14,270 nt of DNA from positions 1 to 14,270 of the forward strand of contig CAMFPD010000040.1 in the NCBI GenBank assembly GCA_945971355.1. Direction: 5' to 3'. The notes below the pieces were generated by a model, which was given only the letters and a program-made list of their open reading frames with translations, was not told the DNA's origin and searched no databases. Position 1 is the stretch's first letter, and each line of letters opens with the position of its first letter. The DNA comes from an uncultured Lachnobacterium sp. (GTDB lineage Bacteria; Bacillota; Clostridia; Lachnospirales; Lachnospiraceae). Both the position numbers and the translations under genes were made by a program. Of this stretch, positions 1-6,366 are shown one piece after another.

Positions 1-2
1 AA

Positions 3-476
3 ATGAATGGTAAACTCACAAAACTTGTGATAAATCTGGCAATTCCTCTTGTGGTTGGAGCACTCTCAGCATTGGTTTCATCTGGTACATTTTCAGCATA
101 CAAGGACTTATGCAAACCATTTTTGGCTCCACCGGCAATAGTATTTCCAATAGTGTGGACAATTCTTTATATACTGATGGGGATTAGTACATACCTGATA
201 TGTAGCAAAAATAAGATTACAGATAGCTGTAAAATGGAAGCATATTTTATATATGGAATTCAATTAGGACTAAATTTCTTATGGACACCGATTTTCTTTG
301 TTCTGAAGAATAGAATTCTGGCACTTATTGTACTGGCATTACTGATTGTAGCGGTGGCGAAAATGATTATGAAGTTTACGGAATGTGATTTGCTTGCGGG
401 GAGACTGCAAATACCATATCTGATCTGGTGCTTGTTTGCCTTTTATCTGAACTTGGCAATCATAATATTAAATTAG
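3..476 (+). CDS. tspO: TspO/MBR family tryptophan-rich sensory protein
   Basis: A 157-residue, very hydrophobic protein with about five predicted membrane helices, the usual size and topology of the TspO/peripheral benzodiazepine receptor family. Family signatures are visible: KPFLAPP followed by a PIVWTILYILMG helix (about residues 38-60), the aromatic WTPIFF motif (94-99), and a C-terminal AGRLQIPYLIWCLFAFYLN helix (about 132-150). Family members bind porphyrins, steroids and similar ligands and are linked to tetrapyrrole handling and stress responses; the physiological role in anaerobic Firmicutes is unsettled. The ATG lies 2 bases from the window edge, so its ribosome binding site and promoter cannot be seen and an upstream in-frame start cannot be excluded, although the length matches the family. 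It lies 105 bp upstream of the ferritin-like gene; co-transcription is possible but unproven. Confidence 0.9.
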   Translation: MNGKLTKLVINLAIPLVVGALSALVSSGTFSAYKDLCKPFLAPPAIVFPIVWTILYILMGISTYLICSKNKITDSCKMEAYFIYGIQLGLNFLWTPIFFVLKNRILALIVLALLIVAVAKMIMKFTECDLLAGRLQIPYLIWCLFAFYLNLAIIILN

Positions 477-507
477 ATTCTACAAGTGCGAAGTTTGAAT
501 AAAAAAT

Positions 508-536
508 TTGTAATGGTAGAAAATGATGAATACAAA
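508..536 (+). promoter_or_regulatory. Weak candidate promoter for the ferritin-like gene
   Basis: A TTGTAA -35 (508-513) and TACAAA -10 (531-536) are separated by 17 bp, each matching 4 of 6 consensus positions. This would give a leader of about 40 nt before the ATG at 582. AT-rich intergenic DNA yields such matches by chance, so this is only a candidate. Confidence 0.25.
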
Positions 537-581
537 TAGCGTGTAATGCTCATAATAGGTCTGTGAAAGGAGTTGACTATT

Positions 582-1040
582 ATGGTATTAACATCGAAAG
601 AAATTACAACATTAGAAGATTTAAAAACACAGGAGCAGTCCTGCATCAACAAGTACACATTGTATGAGAAGGAGGCAAAGGATACTGTTCTCAAAAACTT
701 ATTTTCGAAGATAGCAAAGGAAGAACAGAGACATTATGACACAATTACTCAGATGATTGACGGAAACATCCCTGAGTGTAATTGTAATGATTGCAGTGGA
801 GAACAGTATAATCCAAAGGCAACTTATTCTTGTGGTGAGGATTCTGAGGACAAAAAGCATGACTGCTTCCTTGCAACAGATTGTATTGGAACTGAGAAGT
901 TAGTTTCAGGAGAGTACAATTCAGATGTATTCGTTTTTGGAGATCCAGGAATCAGAAAGGCATTAGCAGATATCCAGATTGAAGAACAGAATCATGCTGA
1001 AATGTTGTGGAAGTACAAAGAAGTGAACTGCATGCAGTAA
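582..1040 (+). CDS. Ferritin-like (rubrerythrin/spore-coat type) protein with Cys-rich insert
   Basis: A 152-residue protein with the pattern of a ferritin-like four-helix bundle. Two helices carry ExxH-type iron ligands: EEQRH (residues 47-51) and EEQNH (134-138), with additional acidic residues in the first helix (E18) and before each motif. Between the helix pairs sits an insert of about 50 residues with cysteines at C66, C68, C71, C84, C95 and C101, which is unlike a classical C-terminal rubredoxin domain. Similar proteins in Clostridia are annotated as ferritin-like, rubrerythrin-like or spore coat (CotF-like) proteins, so an oxidative-stress or spore-coat role are both open. The start is set at the ATG at 582: GAAAGGAG at 565-572 lies 9 nt upstream. 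An in-frame TTG at 573 overlaps the end of that Shine-Dalgarno and cannot be the start. Confidence 0.75.
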   Translation: MVLTSKEITTLEDLKTQEQSCINKYTLYEKEAKDTVLKNLFSKIAKEEQRHYDTITQMIDGNIPECNCNDCSGEQYNPKATYSCGEDSEDKKHDCFLATDCIGTEKLVSGEYNSDVFVFGDPGIRKALADIQIEEQNHAEMLWKYKEVNCMQ

Positions 1041-1110
1041 ATTCCGTTAATCCAATGTTCTGTTTGGTAAAAGTGTTTGTGCATTTCTATGATTGGGTAG
1101 AGTGTTTATG

Positions 1111-1140
1111 ATTTGACGCGAGATTGTGCTCGCGTCAAAT
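1111..1140 (+). terminator. Stem-loop after the ferritin-like gene
   Basis: A perfect 12-bp stem (1111-1122 with 1129-1140) closes a 6-nt loop; the GC-rich core is GACGCGAG/CTCGCGTC. The 3' side is followed by TGTAAATTGG, which is not a good T-tract, so it may work as a weak terminator, a 3'-end stabiliser, or a bound site. It separates the ferritin-like gene from the MerR-methyltransferase gene. Confidence 0.5.
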
Positions 1141-1192
1141 TGTAAATTGGTTATAAATTGGATATGAATGAAAATATTTTGTACATAATTTC

Positions 1193-1224
1193 TTGAATAA
1201 TATAGTGGAAAAGACTACTATAAC
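1193..1224 (+). promoter_or_regulatory. Candidate promoter/operator dyad overlapping the start of the MerR fusion gene
   Basis: TTGAAT (1193-1198) and TACTAT (1216-1221) are 17 bp apart, which would place the transcription start at or next to the ATG at 1228. A dyad TATAGT (1201-1206) N10 ACTATA (1217-1222) overlaps this region, as expected for a MerR-family operator that could give autoregulation. An alternative pair, TTGTAC (1179-1184) with TATAGT (1201-1206) at 16 bp, would leave a leader of about 15 nt. Assignment is inference. Confidence 0.35.
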
Positions 1225-1227
1225 AGT

Positions 1228-2472
1228 ATGGAAAAAGAAAGACTGTACTCTTCAGGTGAGTTTGCCAAGATGGCACACATCACCAAAAAAACATTGAGAT
1301 ATTACGACGAACATAACATTTTGAAACCTGTTGAACGAAACGAAAATGGCAACAGGTTTTATTCTGATGCAGATTTTGCTCGTCTTCAGCAAATCATTCT
1401 ACTCAAATATCTGGGATTTTCACTGGATGATATAAAGGAAATGACCATTGATGATTCAGACTATCACTTTATGGCAGAATCATTAAAACTGCAGCTGAAG
1501 CTTGTTCAGGATAGAATAGAGCATTTACAGAATGTTGAGAAGGCTATTCAGGATACCTCTGAAGCAATAGAAAAACAGCATACGATTGATTGGAATCAGA
1601 TGCTTGATCTTATTCACATGACAGGTATGGAGAAGAGTTTGAAAAATCAGTATCAGAATGCATCTAATATCACATCAAGGATTAATCTGCACAGTAGGTA
1701 TTCTACCAATAAGCAGGGGTGGTTTTCCTGGATTTTTGAGAAATGTATGGAACAGTATTATATATATAAAAATGCGCAAAAACAAAGTGTGAACGGCGTT
1801 CATAATACAAAAACAGAACTTCAAATTCTCGAAATTGGATGTGGTGATGGTTCGCTGTGGAGTGAAAATAAAAGTAATATTCCAGAGGATGTTTTGATTA
1901 CCATGACGGATATATCAGGCGGAATGCTTCGAGATGCCCGGCGTAGTATTGGTCCAAAGGATAAGAGATTTATTTTCAAAGTGGCAGATTGTAATAAGCT
2001 TCCATACAAGGATGAAAGCTATGATGTGATTATTGCCAACCATGTGCTCTTTTATTGTGATGATATAGGGAAAGCTGCAAGGGAAATAGCCAGATGTCTG
2101 AAGATGGGTGGAGTTTTTGTATGCAGTACCTATGGAGCAGAGCATATGAAGGAGATAAGTAAGCTGGTTTCTGATTTTGATGATAGAATTCTTTTATCTA
2201 AAAATCATTTGTATGAGAAGTTTGGCAAAGAAAATGGACAAGAGTTGCTTATGCCATTTTTTCAAGGCGGGAGCTGTGAATGGGTGCAATATGAGGATGA
2301 ACTGATGGTTACTGAGCCAGAGGCGTTGATTTCTTATATTTTGTCCTGTCATGGAAATCAGAATCAGTATATATTGGATAGGTATAATGAGTTTAGAACC
2401 TTTGTAAAAAAGAAGACTGATAAGGGCTTCAAGATAACAAAGGATGCAGGAATATTTGTGATTCACAAATAA
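1228..2472 (+). CDS. MerR-family regulator fused to a SAM-dependent methyltransferase
   Basis: A 414-residue two-domain protein. Residues 6-75 are a MerR winged helix-turn-helix with the diagnostic GEFAKMAHITKKTLRYYDE, HNILKP, and LGFSLDDIKEM segments. Residues 85-116 form the usual MerR dimerisation coiled coil. From about 195 the protein becomes a class I Rossmann methyltransferase: motif I LEIGCGDGS (201-209), an acidic strand-2 end at TD (227-228), VADCNKLP (252-259), the YDVIIANHVLFYCDD segment (265-279), and a CLKMGGVFVC strand (290-299). MerR regulators normally carry a ligand-binding domain here; a catalytic or SAM-binding domain suggests that SAM or a methylated substrate is sensed or modified. 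The start at 1228 gives the expected MerR N-terminus, but only a weak GGAAAAG lies 14 nt upstream. The glycosyltransferase gene follows after 85 bp. The methyl acceptor cannot be told from the sequence. Confidence 0.85.
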   Translation: MEKERLYSSGEFAKMAHITKKTLRYYDEHNILKPVERNENGNRFYSDADFARLQQIILLKYLGFSLDDIKEMTIDDSDYHFMAESLKLQLKLVQDRIEHLQNVEKAIQDTSEAIEKQHTIDWNQMLDLIHMTGMEKSLKNQYQNASNITSRINLHSRYSTNKQGWFSWIFEKCMEQYYIYKNAQKQSVNGVHNTKTELQILEIGCGDGSLWSENKSNIPEDVLITMTDISGGMLRDARRSIGPKDKRFIFKVADCNKLPYKDESYDVIIANHVLFYCDDIGKAAREIARCLKMGGVFVCSTYGAEHMKEISKLVSDFDDRILLSKNHLYEKFGKENGQELLMPFFQGGSCEWVQYEDELMVTEPEALISYILSCHGNQNQYILDRYNEFRTFVKKKTDKGFKITKDAGIFVIHK

Positions 2473-2557
2473 CCCATATATACACTATGTTTCTATATGT
2501 TGCATATAGTGAGAGTCTGTCAGAAGCAGAATTTATAGGAGACAGGGAGATTTTAGC

Positions 2558-3508
2558 ATGAAAAAAGTAAGTCTTATTATTCCGTGTTATAACGAGGCAG
2601 AGGGTCTTCCAGCATTTGACAAGGAAATAAATAGGATAATGTCCGATTTATTGGACTATTGTTTTGAGATAATCTACGTGAACGATGGATCTACCGACAG
2701 CACATTACAGATTATTAAGGGATTTAGTGAGGAACAGGAAGCTGTGAAATACATATCTTTTTCTAGAAATTTTGGAAAAGAATCTGCTATGTATGCAGGC
2801 TTTTGTAATGCTACAGGAGATTATGTGGCGGTTATGGATGCTGATTTACAGGATCCGCCAGCAATTTTGCCTGAGATGCTTAGGATAATTGAGACTGGTG
2901 AATATGATAGTGTTGCAACCAGGAGAGTTACGAGAAAGGGAGAGCCTGCTATCAGATCCTTTTGCGCCAGAAAATTTTATAAGTTTATAAACAAAATTTC
3001 GGACGCAGATATAGTAGATGGTGCGAGAGATTATAGGCTGATGACAAGAGATATGGTGGATGCCATAATCGCAATTGGAGAGAGAAACAGATTTTCCAAA
3101 GGAATATTTGGCTGGATAGGATACAGAACATATTGGTATCCATATGAAAATGTACAGCGGGTAGCAGGGGAAACAAAATGGAGCTTTTGGAAGCTTGTGA
3201 AATATTCAATGGAAGGTATTGTGAATTTCTCGGAAGCACCTTTGGCTGTAGCATCATGGTTTGGACTTGGCTGTACAGGAGTTTCGATTCTGGCACTTTT
3301 GTTCATTGTAATAAGGAGACTGATTTTTGGAGACCCAGTTGCCGGCTGGGCATCTACAGTGTGTATAATTGTATTTATTGGCGGAATACAATTGTTTTGT
3401 ATGGGGGTAATCGGACAGTATATCGGAAAGACCTATACAGAAACCAAACGACGTCCTCACTATATAATTAGTGAAAGCAGCGAGAAGAATATAGATAAGA
3501 TAGGTTAA
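2558..3508 (+). CDS. Family 2 glycosyltransferase, GtrB/DPM1-like (polyprenyl-phosphate sugar transferase)
   Basis: A 316-residue membrane-anchored GT-A glycosyltransferase. The N-terminal catalytic domain starts with VSLIIPCYNE, followed by the nucleotide-binding NDGS (42-45), RNFGKESA (70-77) and the metal-binding DXD-type DADLQD (94-99). RDYRLMTRDMVDA and FSKGIFGWIGY (about 179-189) are characteristic of the GtrB/CsbB/YkcC branch. Two C-terminal transmembrane helices (about 232-253 and 264-289) and a basic tail complete the family's standard length. Family members move glucose or a related sugar from a UDP-sugar to undecaprenyl phosphate on the cytoplasmic face, for later use in decorating wall polymers or glycans. 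The usual flippase and GT-C partner are not in this window, so the final acceptor is unknown. An AGGGAG-like site (2543-2548) precedes the ATG. It may be read from the upstream MerR fusion gene, as no clear promoter lies in the 85-bp gap. Confidence 0.88.
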   Translation: MKKVSLIIPCYNEAEGLPAFDKEINRIMSDLLDYCFEIIYVNDGSTDSTLQIIKGFSEEQEAVKYISFSRNFGKESAMYAGFCNATGDYVAVMDADLQDPPAILPEMLRIIETGEYDSVATRRVTRKGEPAIRSFCARKFYKFINKISDADIVDGARDYRLMTRDMVDAIIAIGERNRFSKGIFGWIGYRTYWYPYENVQRVAGETKWSFWKLVKYSMEGIVNFSEAPLAVASWFGLGCTGVSILALLFIVIRRLIFGDPVAGWASTVCIIVFIGGIQLFCMGVIGQYIGKTYTETKRRPHYIISESSEKNIDKIG

Positions 3509-3517
3509 AATATCTAG

Positions 3518-3548
3518 TAGGAAAAAGTAGGCAAAAATAGGAAAAAAA
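3518..3548 (+). repeat. Phased A-tracts (TAGG + A-run) upstream of udk
   Basis: The motif TAGG recurs at 3518, 3528 and 3538, exactly 10 bp apart, each followed by an A-rich run (the last seven As). A-tracts in helical phase bend DNA. This lies 16-46 bp upstream of the candidate udk -35 at 3564 and may act as an UP-like or curvature element; function is inferred. Confidence 0.45.
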
Positions 3549-3563
3549 TAGTTTGTGTGGTAC

Positions 3564-3592
3564 TAGGCAAATTGAAGTATTTGCGCTATACT
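3564..3592 (+). promoter_or_regulatory. Candidate udk promoter
   Basis: TAGGCA (3564-3569) and TATACT (3587-3592) are spaced by 17 bp, matching 4 and 5 of 6 consensus positions. A start near 3599 would leave a leader of about 84 nt, within which TTCGTT (3608-3613) can pair with AACGAA (3638-3643). Confidence 0.45.
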
Positions 3593-3682
3593 TTGAGACT
3601 GACAGGTTTCGTTAGATATGAGATATTTTCATTTTGCAACGAACAATCAAAATATGAATTTAAAGATAAATGAGGTTGGCTT

Positions 3683-4294
3683 ATGGAGTGTACAGTAATT
3701 GGAATAGCTGGTGGAACAGGATCTGGTAAATCGACATTTACAAATAGATTAAAGGATGCCTTCGGTGATCAAATCTCAGTTTTATACCATGACAATTATT
3801 ATAAGGCCCAGGATAATATACCATTTGAAGAGAGAAAAAAAGTAAATTATGACTCCCCCGATTCCCTCGAGACAGATTTGATGATTGCTCATGTTATAGC
3901 TCTCAAGGAGGGAAAGACTATTGAGAGTCCTACATACGATTACACAGTTCATACTCGTGCAAAGGAGACTATAATCGTTGAGCCAAGAAAGGTTCTACTG
4001 ATAGAAGGAATTCTTGCACTTGAGAATGAAACACTTAGGGATTTGATGGATATCAAGGTGTTTGTGGAAGCTGATGCAGATGAGCGTATATTGCGACGTG
4101 TTGTCAGAGATGTTAAGGAGCGTGGGCGCGATGTTGAGGACATTGCAAGGCAGTATCTTGAGACTGTAAAGCCTATGCATTACATATATGTAGAGCCTAC
4201 AAAATATCTGGCAGACCTTGTAATTAACAGCGGAATGAATGATGTGGCTTTTGAACTTATGAAAACAAAGATTGAGCAGATAATTAGCAAATAG
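3683..4294 (+). CDS. udk: Uridine kinase (P-loop NTPase)
   Basis: A 203-residue cytosolic kinase with the hallmarks of the uridine/cytidine kinase family (phosphorylation of uridine or cytidine to UMP or CMP in pyrimidine salvage). The Walker A loop GGTGSGKST spans residues 10-18; the substrate-binding HDNYY motif follows at 36-40, then NYDSPDSLE (55-63) and the PTYDYTVHTR segment (83-92) that positions the base and ribose. LLIEGILAL (105-113) is the Walker B-like strand, and an arginine-rich lid with RRVVRDVKERGRD (138-150) covers ATP. Length matches bacterial Udk. A GAGG site (3671-3674) lies 8 nt before the ATG. It sits between the glycosyltransferase and the sugar-nucleotide genes with its own candidate promoter; no stem-loop terminator follows before the next gene. 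UMP from this enzyme feeds UTP, the co-substrate of the pyrophosphorylase encoded downstream. Confidence 0.93.
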   Translation: MECTVIGIAGGTGSGKSTFTNRLKDAFGDQISVLYHDNYYKAQDNIPFEERKKVNYDSPDSLETDLMIAHVIALKEGKTIESPTYDYTVHTRAKETIIVEPRKVLLIEGILALENETLRDLMDIKVFVEADADERILRRVVRDVKERGRDVEDIARQYLETVKPMHYIYVEPTKYLADLVINSGMNDVAFELMKTKIEQIISK

Positions 4295-4324
4295 TAGATT
4301 AAAATAGATGATTATTGTAAATTC

Positions 4325-4353
4325 TTTCCAAATAAGAAATTTTATGATAAAAT
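4325..4353 (+). promoter_or_regulatory. Candidate extended -10 promoter for the phosphohexomutase operon
   Basis: TTTCCA (4325-4330) and TAAAAT (4348-4353) are separated by 17 bp; a TGA immediately before the -10 gives an extended -10 (TGN). A second candidate, TTGAGT (4359-4364) N16 TATAAA (4381-4386), lies closer to the gene but would start transcription almost on the ribosome binding site (AGGAGG, 4394-4399). Confidence 0.45.
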
Positions 4354-4410
4354 CAACTTTGAGTTTGGAAAAAAGATTTGTATAAAATTATTCAGGAGGA
4401 TATTGGATAG

Positions 4411-6141
4411 ATGGATTTTAGAGCAGAATACGAAAAATGGTGTACAGACCCTTACTTTGACGAGGCAACCCGCGCAGAACTCAAAGCCCTTGAGGGAGAT
4501 GATAAGGAGATTGAAGATCGTTTTTACCGTACATTAGAGTTTGGTACAGCTGGTCTTCGTGGAGTTATTGGTGCTGGCACAAACCGTATGAATATTTACA
4601 CTGTACGTCAGGCAACACAGGGACTTGCAAACTACATTCTCTCACAGGGTGAAGAAGCTGCCAAGAGAGGCGTTGCAATTGCACACGATTCTAGAAATAT
4701 GCATGATGAATTTACAGATGCAACTGCACTTTGCCTTGCTGCAAACGGAATTAAAACATATGTATTCCCACAGCTTGCACCTGTTCCAGAGCTTTCATAT
4801 GCAGTTAGAACTCTTGGAACATTAGCAGGAGTTGTTATCACAGCTAGTCATAATCCTCGTGAGTATAACGGATACAAAGTATACTGGGAGGATGGTGCAC
4901 AGGTTACACCACCTCACGATACAAATATTATGGCAGAAGTTGCCAAGGTTACATCTTTTGATATGGTTAAGACGATGGATAAGGATGCTGCTATTGAGGC
5001 AGGTCTTTACAATGTCATTGGGGATGATGTAGAGGAAGGATATTTCTCAGAGCTTCGTAAACTTTCTATTCACCCGGAAATTATCAAGGATATGGCAAAA
5101 GATATCAAGATTGTGTATACACCACTTCATGGTACAGGACTTCGTCCAGTAAAGCGTGTGCTTTCTGACCTTGGATTCGAGAACGTATACATTGAGCCAC
5201 AGCAGGCAATCGCTGATGGAAACTTCCCAACTGCACCATATCCAAATCCAGAGAATCCAGATGCATGGGAGCTTGCACTTAAGCTGGCTAAGGAGAAGGA
5301 TGCTGATATCGTTCTCGCTACAGACCCAGATGCAGACCGTCTTGGTGTATACTGCAAGGATACAAAGACAGGAGAGTATGTAACATTTACAGGAAATATG
5401 TCAGCTATGTTGATTGCTGAATATATATTGAGTGAGAAATCAAAGAATAATTCATTGCCAGAGAACCCAGCACTTGTTGAGTCCATCGTTTCAACAGATA
5501 TGGCAAAGGCAATTGCTGCCGCATACGGAGTAGAGCTTATTGAGGTTCTTACTGGATTTAAGTATATTGGAGAGCAGATGCTCAAATTCGAGAAGACAGG
5601 ATGCAATAACTATGTCTTTGGTATGGAGGAGAGTTATGGATGTCTTCCAGGAACATATGCAAGAGACAAGGATGCACCAGCAGCAGTATGTATGCTTTGT
5701 GAAGTAGCTGCATTCTACAAAGCTCAGGGAAAGACTCTCTGGGATGGAATGATTGATATGTATGAGAAGTATGGATATTACCGTGAGGGAATTTCGACAC
5801 TTACTCTTAAGGGTATTGATGGTGCTGCTCAGATTGATGCAATTATGTCAAAGGCAAGAGCTTCAGAACCAACACAGATTGGTGATTACAAGGTAGTTGC
5901 TATCAGAGATTACAAGAATGACACAAGAAAAGATATGACAACAGGGGAGGTTGCTCCAACAGGACTTCCTAGCTCAAACGTTTTATATTATGAACTCGAG
6001 GATAATGCTTGGTGTTGTGTACGTCCTTCAGGAACAGAACCTAAGATTAAATTTTATTTTGGAGTAAAAGGAGAGTCGTTAGCAGATTCACAGGCTAAGC
6101 TTGATAAGTTATCAGCTGAGACATTGAAGATGTTTGAGTAA
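4411..6141 (+). CDS. pgcA: Alpha-phosphoglucomutase/phosphomannomutase
   Basis: A 576-residue alpha-D-phosphohexomutase that interconverts glucose-6-phosphate and glucose-1-phosphate (or the mannose pair) in the cytosol. All four conserved loops are visible: the phosphoserine loop TASHNPREYNGYK (144-156, S146 catalytic), the Mg-binding DPDADRLG loop (305-312), the sugar-specificity loop GMEESYG (404-410), and the phosphate-binding RPSGTEPKIK (538-547). N-terminal FGTAGLRG (44-51) is typical of the long PgcA/YbbT-type branch, and the length agrees. AGGAGG at 4394-4399 lies 11 nt from the ATG. The next gene begins 6 nt after the stop and the UDP-sugar pyrophosphorylase follows, so the three probably form one transcript that turns hexose-6-phosphate into a nucleotide sugar. 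The glucose versus mannose preference cannot be decided by eye; GEESYG-like loops with a Glu favour phosphoglucomutase activity. Confidence 0.93.
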   Translation: MDFRAEYEKWCTDPYFDEATRAELKALEGDDKEIEDRFYRTLEFGTAGLRGVIGAGTNRMNIYTVRQATQGLANYILSQGEEAAKRGVAIAHDSRNMHDEFTDATALCLAANGIKTYVFPQLAPVPELSYAVRTLGTLAGVVITASHNPREYNGYKVYWEDGAQVTPPHDTNIMAEVAKVTSFDMVKTMDKDAAIEAGLYNVIGDDVEEGYFSELRKLSIHPEIIKDMAKDIKIVYTPLHGTGLRPVKRVLSDLGFENVYIEPQQAIADGNFPTAPYPNPENPDAWELALKLAKEKDADIVLATDPDADRLGVYCKDTKTGEYVTFTGNMSAMLIAEYILSEKSKNNSLPENPALVESIVSTDMAKAIAAAYGVELIEVLTGFKYIGEQMLKFEKTGCNNYVFGMEESYGCLPGTYARDKDAPAAVCMLCEVAAFYKAQGKTLWDGMIDMYEKYGYYREGISTLTLKGIDGAAQIDAIMSKARASEPTQIGDYKVVAIRDYKNDTRKDMTTGEVAPTGLPSSNVLYYELEDNAWCCVRPSGTEPKIKFYFGVKGESLADSQAKLDKLSAETLKMFE

Positions 6142-6147
6142 AAAATT

Positions 6148-6345
6148 ATGATGAAAATATACATATGTCCTGAGTGTGGTTGGTTACGAGTTGTATCTCG
6201 CCGTAAGGACGTGGAATGTCACAAATGCGGAAATGAGCAGATGAAGCTCACAAATTTAGAATTTACTAAATATTCAGATATGAATGAAAAAGAGAGAAAA
6301 GACTATTCTGACGCATGGATGTATATTCATTGTAGGAAAAAGTAA
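6148..6345 (+). CDS. Small zinc-ribbon protein
   Basis: A 65-residue protein of unknown function. Two CxxC knuckles, CPEC (7-10) and CHKC (24-27), are 13 residues apart and predict a rubredoxin-like or zinc-ribbon fold holding one metal ion. The rest is a charged, probably helical segment (MNEKERKDYSDAWMY, about 45-59) with one further Cys near the end (C62). It starts 6 nt after the phosphohexomutase stop, with no clear Shine-Dalgarno, so translation is probably coupled; an ATG at 6151 is an equally possible start. It ends 21 nt before the pyrophosphorylase start. Position inside the operon suggests a link with sugar-nucleotide metabolism, but nothing in the sequence shows what it binds. Confidence 0.75.
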   Translation: MMKIYICPECGWLRVVSRRKDVECHKCGNEQMKLTNLEFTKYSDMNEKERKDYSDAWMYIHCRKK

Positions 6346-6366
6346 TGGTTATGGAGGATTTTTACT

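Noticed and set aside
573..581. TTG start extending the ferritin-like gene by three codons
   Set aside because: The TTG directly follows and overlaps the end of the Shine-Dalgarno region; the ATG at 582 has proper 9-nt spacing.
2493..2509. Short hairpin CTATATG-TTG-CATATAG after the MerR fusion gene
   Set aside because: Only 7 AT-rich pairs and no T-run; too weak to call a terminator, and AT-rich DNA gives such foldbacks by chance.
5127..5606. Long minus-strand open frame of 159 codons within the phosphohexomutase gene
   Set aside because: It is antisense to a highly conserved catalytic region, has Ser/Ala-rich shadow composition, and lacks recognisable motifs.
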